Program-made: the position numbers and the translations under genes
Assembly (NCBI GenBank): GCA_963783095.1
Contig: CAWAMR010000003.1
Coordinates: 248,001 to 312,000 of the forward strand
Reading direction: 5' to 3'
DNA from: CAWAMR01 sp963783095
GTDB taxonomy: Bacteria; Planctomycetota; Planctomycetia; Gemmatales; Gemmataceae
DNA: 64,000 nt
Part shown: one piece after another, positions 27,210 to 35,921 of the stretch
Numbering within the stretch: position 1 is the first letter of the stretch
How the letters are laid out: the number at the start of each line of letters is the position of its first letter
Notes under the pieces: model-generated
Seen by the model: only the letters and a program-made list of their open reading frames with translations
Told to the model about the DNA's origin: nothing
The model's database searches: none

Positions 27210-27661
27210 CTGTGCCCTCTTGAGAATTCGGCGAAGCAGATCTTGAGTAAAATCCGATTTTCAAGCTTGAAATTCCGGTAGACAATGCTTTTGCGAGAGT
27301 ACGGTTGACCTGAAATCAAACGATTTTCCAACTCATTCGATGGGGATCAAGCGCTTCGGTTCAAATCAACCCGCAATTTAGGATTATCAAACAGATAATG
27401 AAACCATCAGTTCACGAACGGATGAGGGGATCGCGATCGGCAAGTGGTAGTGTTTTTATTCACTGCTAGTTTAGGCGGGTTGGAAAGGGATGTCAAGGTG
27501 GATTCCTGGGGCAAAACTGTTGTGTTGTCCATGTCTGGGGCAAACGGAATTGACGAAATCGAAGGCTGAGCGTAGAAGTCCCGCCGTTGGCCTCGATAGC
27601 TCCTGCCGCGCCCCATTACCGCTCGTGTTTTGCTTTCGGTTTTTCGACGAATCGGTGAATT
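27210..27661. other. Intergenic region without a recognised feature
   Basis: This 452-base gap lies between divergent polA and the lipoprotein gene and should hold both promoters. No convincing ORF, RNA or repeat could be seen. Confidence 0.5.
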
Positions 27662-28198
27662 ATGACCTATGTCCGGTGGACCGGCCTGTTGATGCTTTCG
27701 GCTCTTGTCGCAGGCTGCTTTAGTTTGCTGTCGCACGATCGATTCCCTTCATCAGTCCAGGCTCAATTCAAGGACAGCGAGGAAATGACGGTTTATTCGC
27801 TTGAGGGTGGCTTCGCAACCCTTCCGAAAGCCGGAGAAACTCGCCCGCGCGAACAAGCTGCGAGCGACCCGAGTGAAGAGCGATTGCACGGCTGGAAGGT
27901 TCTTGGCAAAACTCCGATCACCGATTTGCGAACCCGGCTGCAAATCGGCAATGCCATGCGTGCCGGAGCCAACAGTCACGATCGTTCCGTGGTGATCAGC
28001 TTCGATCCGGTCCATGCCATTCGCATTCGCTCGAAGAACAAAGTCACCGATCTGATGATTTCTTTCGAGTGCGGTCAGGTCAAGGTGTTTGAAAACGATC
28101 AGCTTCAGGACTCGTTCTTCATATCCAAAACGCCCCGGCCCATGCTCAACGAGATTCTTCGTGATGCCAATGTGCCGTTATCGCCCCGAGCACAGTGA
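27662..28198 (+). CDS. Small lipoprotein of unknown function
   Basis: This 178-residue protein has a lipoprotein signal peptide: MTYVRWTGLLMLSALVAGC, with a lipobox ending in Cys-19. The mature part has a hydrophilic linker (ETRPREQAASDPSEERLHGW) and a predicted alpha/beta end (VVISFDPVHAIRIRSKNK). It is likely anchored to a membrane facing the periplasm. It converges with the unknown partner gene of the helicase, leaving only six bases between their stops. No family is recognised. Confidence 0.65.
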   Translation: MTYVRWTGLLMLSALVAGCFSLLSHDRFPSSVQAQFKDSEEMTVYSLEGGFATLPKAGETRPREQAASDPSEERLHGWKVLGKTPITDLRTRLQIGNAMRAGANSHDRSVVISFDPVHAIRIRSKNKVTDLMISFECGQVKVFENDQLQDSFFISKTPRPMLNEILRDANVPLSPRAQ

Positions 28199-28204
28199 TC
28201 CGGA

Positions 28205-29182
28205 TCACTGGCTGTGCAAAACAATCAATGCGCCCTTGCGCCTGAGTCCTTCACCTGCTACCAGCCAACTATCACCCTTGAATACCTCGCTTCGGGTCGC
28301 CTTGAGTCGATCCAGGACGATTTGCGGCGCTTTCACACGGAGACGGTGTTGTTCCCGTTGCAGAGAACATGCTGCAATCTCGCCTTCGGGAATTTGGCGG
28401 GCCATGCACCAGTCTCGCCAGCAACGATCCCAGCAGTCCAAACTCGTAGGGGGAACCGCGTGACCGGGCAGAATCAGCAACGGTTCGAGCGATGGCACTG
28501 TCCAGCTATCCGGCTTCAATCCCAACAAGTGTAATCGCGGCCCTTCCGCAGAGGCGACAGCAACGACAGCGGCACTAAACCGATCTGCTCGGATGACGGG
28601 AATCCGTTGCCACGCGTGAGGCGAAGTCGAATTTTCCATCATTGGCACGATGTCAACCTCCGGCAGTAACCCTTGCAAATTCGCGATGGTCAGCCCTTGC
28701 TGCACTGGGAGTGGCTCCGGCCAGGGTGCATGAGGAAAGGCATCGGGACGCAGAATCCGCAACGGCTCGGCAAACGGTCGAAGATCGAGAAAGCGGAAAG
28801 ATTGCCGAGCATAACGCGGTCTCGGATAGAAGCCGCGTTCCAGCCCTTCTTGACCTAGCGGAGTTGGGCACCAGACGTCGCCCGCAGCGCAAATCAATCC
28901 GGCCTGTTGCAAATCCGCCAGCAAAAAGGAGGATGCACTGCCGAGGTGAAACCTGGCTTGCAATTGATCGATGGTTGCCGATTGGGAGAGAGTGATTTCT
29001 TGTAATAGTAGATGTGAAATCGCATCCAATTCGGTATTAACTTTGTCGCAGGTGAGTAAATCGATCTGCTGAATTAGAAAATGGCCTGCCCAGACGCCGG
29101 TGGGTTGCAAGGGCGCGAACTGTCTCCACCAGCCTGCGAATGTCCGATCGCCGGGAAATGAAAACGGCGATCGAGCCGTCAT
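28205..29182 (-). CDS. Unknown protein translationally coupled to the helicase
   Basis: This 325-residue protein starts in an ATGA overlap with the helicase stop, so the two are almost certainly translated together. The N-terminal third looks like a winged-helix arrangement (ATIDQLQARFHLGSASSFLL, then ADLQQAGLICAAGDVWCP); the C-terminal half is mixed alpha/beta with SAAVVAVASAEGPRLHLLGL and CWDRCWRDWCMARQIPEG. There is no nuclease motif I can recognise. It probably recognises a substrate or helps the helicase, but that is inferred from coupling alone. Confidence 0.7.
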   Translation of the reverse strand: MTARSPFSFPGDRTFAGWWRQFAPLQPTGVWAGHFLIQQIDLLTCDKVNTELDAISHLLLQEITLSQSATIDQLQARFHLGSASSFLLADLQQAGLICAAGDVWCPTPLGQEGLERGFYPRPRYARQSFRFLDLRPFAEPLRILRPDAFPHAPWPEPLPVQQGLTIANLQGLLPEVDIVPMMENSTSPHAWQRIPVIRADRFSAAVVAVASAEGPRLHLLGLKPDSWTVPSLEPLLILPGHAVPPTSLDCWDRCWRDWCMARQIPEGEIAACSLQREQHRLRVKAPQIVLDRLKATRSEVFKGDSWLVAGEGLRRKGALIVLHSQ

Positions 29183-32100
29183 GCCTTTACGCCTTCTGGT
29201 ATGCGTGGGGGAGTGGGGTGCAGTACGCGGGAGGGAACATGTTGCAATAGTGCTTTGACCCAGGTTCGTTCGCGTTCTCCCGAAACCTCATCCAAATGAT
29301 CGACCGCGCCTTCCCATTGTGCTCTGCGGGCCAGCGTTCCTGGATCGCCCACCAACACGATTCGTCGGCGCACACGAGTCATCGCCTGAATCAAAGAGGC
29401 TGGGTCATTGCCGTAAGTCACAGTGCGCGAAACGTGGCTGCGCGTCAAACTGATGATTAACACATCACATTCCCGATCCGCCAGTTCTTCCAGTCTATAA
29501 AACTGAACCGGAGCGCGCACCGGCCGGGGAGCAAGCCGGCGCATCAATGTCACCTGTTCGGAACTGGTGGCAGTCACAATGACCGATTCGCTCGGCGAGT
29601 ATTTCGACAAGATATCGGAGACTGCGTGTGCTTCCGCAAGGTTCACCAATCCCGTAGCGGGGAAAAGCGCTGCCAATTCCGCCGGGAGCCGGGCACGCTG
29701 ACGATGATCGGCAAGATCGATTTCCAATCCAGCACCGCCGCGATGGTGCCGATCGCCGGCAAAACCGTTCCGTGATTCGCGATTCCGACCCGTTCGTACC
29801 GCCCCGTTTTCGAATCGCTCCGGCACGGATTCAAATTGAATGGCATCGGTGGAGCTCGTTTCGGTGGGAACCGCGTAACCGGGGGTGTGAAAAACCGCTT
29901 CGTTGAGCCAGGCTGCCAGAGGGGCAACTGCCCGGTAGGCGCATCGAGTTTGGCACTTCGGTTCAGGCCGCGAACGCAAAGCTGCTGTTCGAGCCACCTC
30001 GTCACCTGATCCTGTTCCCATCGACAGGTATCGAAGGCCAGGCCCACGGTGTGGTGCTCGCACATTAATTCCACGATCCCCGGTTCGAGAGCCAGTTCTT
30101 TTACCGGAGTTCTCGGTTCAAACAAAGCCAAGAGCCTGTCGTGGTCGCGCTGCCAGGAAATGCTACGGCAACGAGGTTCTAGGGCGATCTCGCCGACTTC
30201 GCGGAAGAGGTACTCCTTGGCATCCGCAAGACTCATCCGCTCCGGGAAGACGACTTCGGCGAGCGTAGGAATTCCATTCTCCGGCGTGAAGATGCGCAGC
30301 TCGATATCCGGTTGGTCGGCCACAAATTCCCGATCGATCCGGGATCGATCGGTCGGCGCAACCGACTGCAGCCGGCAACATAGTCGATCTCCTACCGTTA
30401 CCCAGATCTCCTGATGGAGCAACTCCCAAAGTCGATGATAGAAATCGGGCTGGCCCTTCGCCGTAGAAACAGGTCGTGAAATCGTCGATCGGAAGCGCTG
30501 GGATATTTCGGGTGATGGTAGCGCCGGCTCGCCGATGAAAACCCAGCGTTTTCCCTTCCGCGCTGCCTGGACGCATTCCAACTCGTTCAGCCGATGAGCT
30601 TCAACGACGATCACGAGGTCGAAAACCGTGTCTCGACCCGGCGCATCGGCGAACCACCCATCGACGCTGATGGCCGAGAGCGGGCCAGCGACCAGAGCAA
30701 AGCCGCCGCCAATTCGTCGCGCAATGCGCTCGCCTTCGGTTTCGACCAGGCTGCGCCACTTCGCCGCAGCCTCGCAGGTCAAGTCGGCTCGACGAAGTTG
30801 CTCGGCAACTTGCTCGCGCAGCTTCTCGACCGCTTCGAGGGACCAATCCGCTGGGCAGTCCAATTTCGCTTCGGCGATCGTGTGGAGTGCCGAGTTGATT
30901 GTCGCGGCGACCGCGGCTTGCTCGTCAAGAAGAGCGGTCTCGTGCTGAGCCACACGGTCTTGTCGGCGAACGATTTCCATCTCAATGCACTGCGATCGCT
31001 TGCAGGCATATTCAACATCCGCCTGCGTGCGCAACTCGTCGAGCCGAGTTTGGGATGTTACAAGAGCTTCCAGTTCATCCTCGGCAACCTTCCAGCGTGC
31101 TTCTGCCTGAGCGCATCGATCGGGCAATGTCTTGTCGCGTTTTGCTTTCCAGGCCGTTAGCGACCACCAGTGCCCTTGCTCGCGGAGTTCCAAAAGCGGC
31201 CGAAGTTGTTCGCATTCAGCCAGTGCTTCGTGAAGCCGTTGTTCGCGATCGGCACTTTGTTTCTGAAATTCCACTTTCTCCGCGTCCAGGCGGGCCAGTG
31301 ATTCTCCGTAGTCTTGCGAGATCGTTCGCAATTCGTCCAGAAAAGCATCACTCTCGGTAGTCGTCGCGAGTTGCTCCGCCTGCCGGCGCACCTCTTCAGG
31401 AAGGTCTTCCTTGGCATGCCTTGTCCTTGCGATCGTTTCATCGATTGCGGCAAGCGTGCGAATGGAATCAGGCAAAGAATTCAGGATTGGCAAGAGAGCG
31501 TGAAGGATGTCGAGGCGTTGCCGGGATCGTATTGCCTCGTTCTGAGCAGCAGCGATAAGCCGGCGTCTAAATTCCTGTTCTTGCGCAGCCAGAGTTCTTT
31601 GCTGGGCAATCGGGTCGAGGGCATCACTATCTTCGTCGCGTCCCAAGACGCGCAATGCTTCCAAATCGGGAGCCCGCGCCAAAATTGAATCTACAGCTGC
31701 TCCACGTGCTGCCAAAAGCAAAACTCGATAACCTGCCCGGTTCGCCTGACGCAGGAGTTCGCCGACGATCCGAGTCTTGCCGGTGCCCGGCAGGCCTTGG
31801 ATCAAAAACAGATCGGGTGTTCCCAAGGCCCGGCTCACGACATCGCGCTGGATCAAATCCAGATGAGGATCGATGATCGCCACAGGTTCGGACAGGGAGA
31901 CACCGGGCAGAGAAGAAGGATCGGAACGCAGCGAATTCAGAAGTGCGCGGAAGTCATCCGTCGGCCGCGGCGCAGGAACAGGAAGTTGATCGCCGAAAAG
32001 AAAACCCTGTTTGCCGGCCAATTCAAGCAACTCAGCCCGGTGGTGCGGCGAAAACGAACTGTAGAGGTCTTCCCAGGAGGTGGGCACGACCGGTGTCGAT

Positions 32101-32189
32101 TCGGGAGGCTTGCCATGAATCCCTGAGGACGTCACGGCCCAAGGACTGGGTGCGACGGTCGCGCCGGCGTGCCGTTCACGTTGACTCAT
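29179..32189 (-). CDS. SF1 helicase/ATPase with a large coiled-coil insertion (one frameshift)
   Basis: The gene spans about 1,000 residues from ATG 32189. Walker A (FLIQGLPGTGKTRIVGELL) is near residue 135. A long charged coiled coil follows (about 180-500), including EQEFRRRLIAAAQNEAIRSR. The Walker B-like box reads FDLVIVVEAHRLNE, where the family usually has VDEA; the Asp is replaced by Val (GTT). The frame shifts near 29920, after which the second RecA half follows: CDVLIISLTRSHVSR and IQAMTRVRRRIVLVGDPGTL, resembling motifs V-VI of UPF1/Dna2-type helicases. It is coupled to the unknown gene downstream. Confidence 0.78.
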
Positions 32190-32536
32190 CGCATTTCCTC
32201 GGAGGCCGACCATCTCATGGTGTACGTCAACGACAAATCCCCCCCGTCATGGGCTGCCAAACAGAACTCCGGATACCATTTGTTATGGATAATTATCCGC
32301 GAACGGGACCGAAAATGCGCTGAAAAAATTGCCGATTCCATCATTTCTTCACGCTGCGCTAGCAAAGTGGAAACAACATTGTGGACCAACGGAAACAGGT
32401 CAAATGGAACCATTCACATTATGGTGTTGGACAAAGTATAGACGCTTTTGGTTCGACAATCTATCGAATTTATTGCTAGTTCTTCGATCTTTCTTGGTTC
32501 TTTTCTTCTGGCACCAAGGCTTCATTCACCCGCATT

Positions 32537-32607
32537 GTAGCCGAATTCGCCGGAATTCGGGTCTGTTCTATGGCCGGATAATCTCGAATTCTGGCGAATG
32601 GGGTGCC
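32537..32607. repeat. Nested palindrome, GTAGCCGAATTC type
   Basis: The left arm GTAGCCGAATTCGCCGGAAT and the right arm around TCGAATTCTGGCGAAT pair with a few mismatches. Each arm carries its own GAATTC-type inner repeat. It is related to the element at about 35.8 kb that interrupts a GxxExxY gene. Confidence 0.65.
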
Positions 32608-32785
32608 AAGATCGATGCGATTGCCCGAATTTTAGGTCGAAGGTTCAAGAAATGGCTGGATTTGGGCAAAGAAACCGCGCCCAAACTTTCGAATCGTCCG
32701 GTCATTCCATGATATTCGGCACAACTTGTTGCTCAAGTACGCCCGTAAGAGAACTTTCCTTCCCAAAACAAACTTAGTGCCTATG

Positions 32786-32829
32786 GCGAGGCCCGCCGCC
32801 AACCGTGCTGTCGCTCCGGCGGGCCTCGC
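32786..32829. repeat. Inverted repeat, 13-bp arms
   Basis: GCGAGGCCCGCCG (32786-32798) and its exact reverse complement (32817-32829) surround an 18-base loop. The left arm includes an inner GGCG/CGCC pairing. It could serve as a terminator-like hairpin. Confidence 0.7.
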
Positions 32830-32894
32830 AAAGCCTCGACCCGCCCTACAGAATTCACGACAAGTCGCCGCGCCGATGTCCGGTTCGGTAATCC

Positions 32895-34487
32895 TTACTT
32901 CCCACCTTTCGATCCGGGATCGTCAATCGTTGCCCGGAGAATTTCAAAAGCGGGCTGAGTTTGGATAAATCCTTGCACCGGCAACAACGGCAGCATGCTC
33001 TCGACTTTATCCCAACTGTGGTCGGTGATCTTGATATGGCCCGCACCAATGTAGCCTCTGCGCAAGGTGGCGTCGAGTCCGAGCCACTGACCCGCAATAT
33101 AGACTTCCGTCCACATATGAAAGGCAAGGATCGGAGCTTCCGAGAATTGGGTTCGATCCACGTAAATCACACCGATTGCCGTCCGCGATGGAATCTCGAC
33201 CGCCCGGCACATGGCGGCCATGAGCATGGCAAATTCGGTGCAGTCGCCCTTTTGACTCTTCGCTACGACCGCTGCGGTATCGAGTGCCTGGGTATAGGTC
33301 ACCTGGGTCATATGCCTGCGCACAAATTTCTCGATCAGTTGAGCCCGCTTCCAGGGATCGGTCTCTGTACCGATCGCTTGCTTCGCCAATTTCTGGACTT
33401 CTGGGTCAGCGCTCGTGATAAAATGGTTGCTCTTGAGATATTCCTTGCCGACAGGTTTTGCCTTGACCATTTTTTCCGGCGTTCGCCTGGCTTCGATGTG
33501 AAGTTCAAATGTTTTCTGCTTCCGATCGATATTCTTGATCTTCTGGCGTTCGTCTTCCTTGATGATTTTGGTCGGATCGACGTTGGTTCGAGTAGTCACC
33601 TTGTAGACGATGCCGGAAAGTGCGTGAATGTCGCCCTGGACTTGTTGGCGCAAACGGATCGAGAGCAGATCCATCATGTCGGGTAATTTTCCCAGGGGGC
33701 CGGTCGCAACCTCTTTACTGGTCCGAACGAAGGTAAGGACGCCAAAACCGGGCATGTCGGTCTGAGTCATGACCACTTCATAAGTCTTGGGGTCGAGCCA
33801 AGTCGTCGTTCCCGGAAGTTGAGCGCCCTGAATCTCGTCGACCTGCGATTCGACACGCAGCAGCTTACTCGTTTCTTTCTTGCGCGGGATCGCCACAACC
33901 TCTACCTGTTCGACTTGGGCGCGGATCGTCACAGGAAACTGAAGCGTTGAAGCATAGAGATGATAATCGAGCTTGTCGCCCGGCTTGACTTTCTTCTCCC
34001 CCAGTAGAGCCTGTTCCTTATATAAACTGATAACAGCATCGTCCCAGCCGATCGCTCGGTTATCTTTCTTGAGTCCGGCCTGATTGATTAGCAGTTGCTT
34101 TCCATTCACCGTTCCAGTGATCTTCCACATGACCTGGTCACCTGAACCCATTACCATGAATACGCCAACGACCTTGCCGTCAGCAGTTTCCTCCGTTCCT
34201 TCGGACAACGTCAAGTGAGCGGTTTGGCCGCCTCGTTTGATTTTGACGTCCAACTCGCGCGTGGTGCGTATTAGATCTTTTCCATCTACATTGATCGGCT
34301 GGGTGAAAATTCGAGAATGTCCGATCTGTTGATCGATTCCCTGTTTGTCGCGTGCGTACACGGCCTCCCACCTATCGATGGTTTTGACGGCTGTGACGAT
34401 CACCTTCGCTGGGGCTTGGGCCGACACGAAAGATGCTAAGAAGATCAATATCAGATACGAGAAGAGGAATCGCATGGAATTGTCCAT
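32895..34487 (-). CDS. Secreted transglutaminase-like protein
   Basis: This 530-residue protein has an N-terminal signal peptide (MRFLFSYLILIFLASFVSAQ) and a long beta-rich N-terminal region. A C-terminal transglutaminase-like cysteine protease core has all three catalytic residues: Cys in QKGDCTEFAMLMAAMCRA, His in ILAFHMWTEVYIAG, Asp in WLGLDATLRRGYIG. Such domains cross-link or cleave peptide bonds; periplasmic bacterial ones are often peptidases. Substrate is unknown. It is a monocistronic gene between repeat-rich gaps, and is likely exported. Confidence 0.84.
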   Translation of the reverse strand: MDNSMRFLFSYLILIFLASFVSAQAPAKVIVTAVKTIDRWEAVYARDKQGIDQQIGHSRIFTQPINVDGKDLIRTTRELDVKIKRGGQTAHLTLSEGTEETADGKVVGVFMVMGSGDQVMWKITGTVNGKQLLINQAGLKKDNRAIGWDDAVISLYKEQALLGEKKVKPGDKLDYHLYASTLQFPVTIRAQVEQVEVVAIPRKKETSKLLRVESQVDEIQGAQLPGTTTWLDPKTYEVVMTQTDMPGFGVLTFVRTSKEVATGPLGKLPDMMDLLSIRLRQQVQGDIHALSGIVYKVTTRTNVDPTKIIKEDERQKIKNIDRKQKTFELHIEARRTPEKMVKAKPVGKEYLKSNHFITSADPEVQKLAKQAIGTETDPWKRAQLIEKFVRRHMTQVTYTQALDTAAVVAKSQKGDCTEFAMLMAAMCRAVEIPSRTAIGVIYVDRTQFSEAPILAFHMWTEVYIAGQWLGLDATLRRGYIGAGHIKITDHSWDKVESMLPLLPVQGFIQTQPAFEILRATIDDPGSKGGK

Positions 34488-34840
34488 TCAGGAATTTGAT
34501 CCAAACGGCAAGAGCGACATCAAACGATTATCGCCTGAGAACGGGTATCGGTCCAATAATATCTCCTCCAGTCGGCAAGATAGAGAAACCCGCAGATTAC
34601 GCCAAACCATACCGCACCCGCAAAATTCCCATGTTACGCAGTTTGCCGAGTCGGAAAATCATTCCGAATCGACATCGTTTCTCTACAAGAGCTTGTCCGT
34701 GTGCTAGAATAGTTAAGGAAAGACACTGGAAGCAGCGAAGCAAGAGTCGATCCCACACCTTTGGCGAAGATGCACAACTTTAGAGACGTTCGTTCTTGTA
34801 TTAGCATGTCCACTTAACAAGTGAAAGGTACTGGCGAATC
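34488..34840. other. Intergenic region without a recognised feature
   Basis: This 353-base gap lies between divergent genes (transglutaminase minus, the next gene plus). Promoters are expected, but no clear box, ORF or repeat was found. Confidence 0.45.
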
Positions 34841-35435
34841 GTGATTCAGCTCGCCACGCATCTTCGGCATAATCGATACGGCTCCTTCACCCTGACCGAT
34901 GCAATTCGCCTCGGCGCGGATGTGCCGATCAGTCCGCAACAGGGTTATCGCATCGAGCGTTTCCGCGATCCGGTCAGTCGGCGCAGGCTGCCGATGCTGG
35001 CTGCGTCCGTCTCGGCGGAACAAATCTTCGAGGTTTTCCTCGACCTGTTGCAGCCTTTGGGCGAAACCGTAGAAGTTGTACTGGAGACCAGTCACAACTC
35101 CGGCATGACTACCATCTGGATCTTCGCCGCGACGTCATCGACCTCCCGGTACTTGCCAGTCATTTTTGCGATTACGAAGATCTGCTCATCAACGACGGCT
35201 GCATGGGAGTTGCCGTTCTTCGCAGGATCAGCCGATCAAGGTGCAGCTCGATGAACACAAATTGCTGTTCGTCTACGCGAATGATTTGAAGCCGTTTCGG
35301 CGAATTCTGCGGTCCCACGAAGTCCGGCGCTGCGACGGGATGGCCGTCATTGCCGAGGGAGAACACATCCATTATCGCGCCGGCCACCATCTCGAAGCGT
35401 TCCGTCAACTCGCCTATCGTATCGGGACAAGATAA
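34841..35435 (+). CDS. Unknown protein, split by two frameshifts
   Basis: Three consecutive frames each carry a good stretch of one protein of about 197 residues. The first begins at GTG 34841 with HLRHNRYGSFTLTDAIRLGA and GYRIERFRDPVSRRRLPMLA. After a shift near 35100 the second reads DVIDLPVLASHFCDYEDLLI. After a shift near 35225 the third reads QLDEHKLLFVYANDLKPFRR and ends AFRQLAYRIG. The joined sequence is unrecognised but well conserved in style. Indels here fit the general frameshift pattern of the region. Confidence 0.6.
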
Positions 35436-35439
35436 CCGC

Positions 35440-35513
35440 TGAAAAACACCTGACAATTGCGGAAAAACACCAGACAACCACGGAAAAACACCAAACAACC
35501 ACGGAAAACACGG
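35440..35513. repeat. 21-bp tandem repeat upstream of the GxxExxY gene
   Basis: About three and a half units of roughly GGAAAAACACCARACAACCAC, in 21-base steps from 35440, end 24 bases before the ATG of the GxxExxY gene. The repeat contains the ribosome-binding neighbourhood's left flank and may affect expression. Confidence 0.8.
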
Positions 35514-35536
35514 AAGGAAATGCTCAGGAGAAAACA

Positions 35537-35777
35537 ATGGGTTTGTTGTTTGAAGAAGAAACATTCCGTATTCTCGGTGCATGCTTTGAAGTGTACAAGG
35601 AAAAGGGCTCCGGATTCTTGGAGTCCGTTTATCAAGAATGTTTGGAAATGGAATTCGAGCTTCAAGGCATTCTCTTTGTGCCGCAATCGGAACTCGGCCT
35701 GAGCTATAAAGGCAAGCCCTTAAAACAGAAATACAAACCCGACTTTATCGTGTTCGACAAGGTTATTGTGGAAATCA
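35537..35777 (+). pseudogene. GxxExxY-family gene truncated by a palindromic element
   Basis: From ATG 35537 (CAGGAG upstream) about 80 residues match the GxxExxY family, including FEVYKEKGSGFLESVYQECL and KYKPDFIVFDKVIVEI. Where the conserved KVIVEIK should continue, the sequence enters a palindromic element (RFSGGMWPNSPEFGVERNP), and the remaining residues to the stop at 36010 are encoded by that element and beyond. The C-terminal third of the family is missing. GxxExxY proteins are small, often multicopy and of unknown role. Confidence 0.78.
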
Positions 35778-35901
35778 GATTCTCTGGGGGGATGTGGCCG
35801 AATTCGCCAGAATTCGGGGTGGAGCGAAACCCGAATTCTGGCGAATTCGAATTCGGCTACACCATTGAATCCGGCGACCCCCAGAGAACGTGGTTACACC
35901 C
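35777..35901. mobile_element. MITE-like nested palindrome inserted in the GxxExxY gene
   Basis: The outer parts resemble the 38.75-kb element: AGATTCTCTGGGGGG on the left and CCCCCAGAGAACGTGGTTAC on the right. Inside is a second palindrome with arms 35797-35818 and 35830-35857 (GCCGAATTCGCCAGAATT core). It has no ORF of its own. It lies between the broken gene and the subtilisin stop, only 20 bases away. Confidence 0.6.
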
Positions 35902-35921
35902 TTTTACGACAAAGCCGAACT

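Larger units (their letters stand above)
32190..32894. other. Intergenic region with two palindromes
   Basis: This 705-base gap lies between the starts of the helicase gene and the end of the transglutaminase gene. It contains no convincing gene. Two structured repeats are listed separately at 32537-32607 and 32786-32829. Confidence 0.6.
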
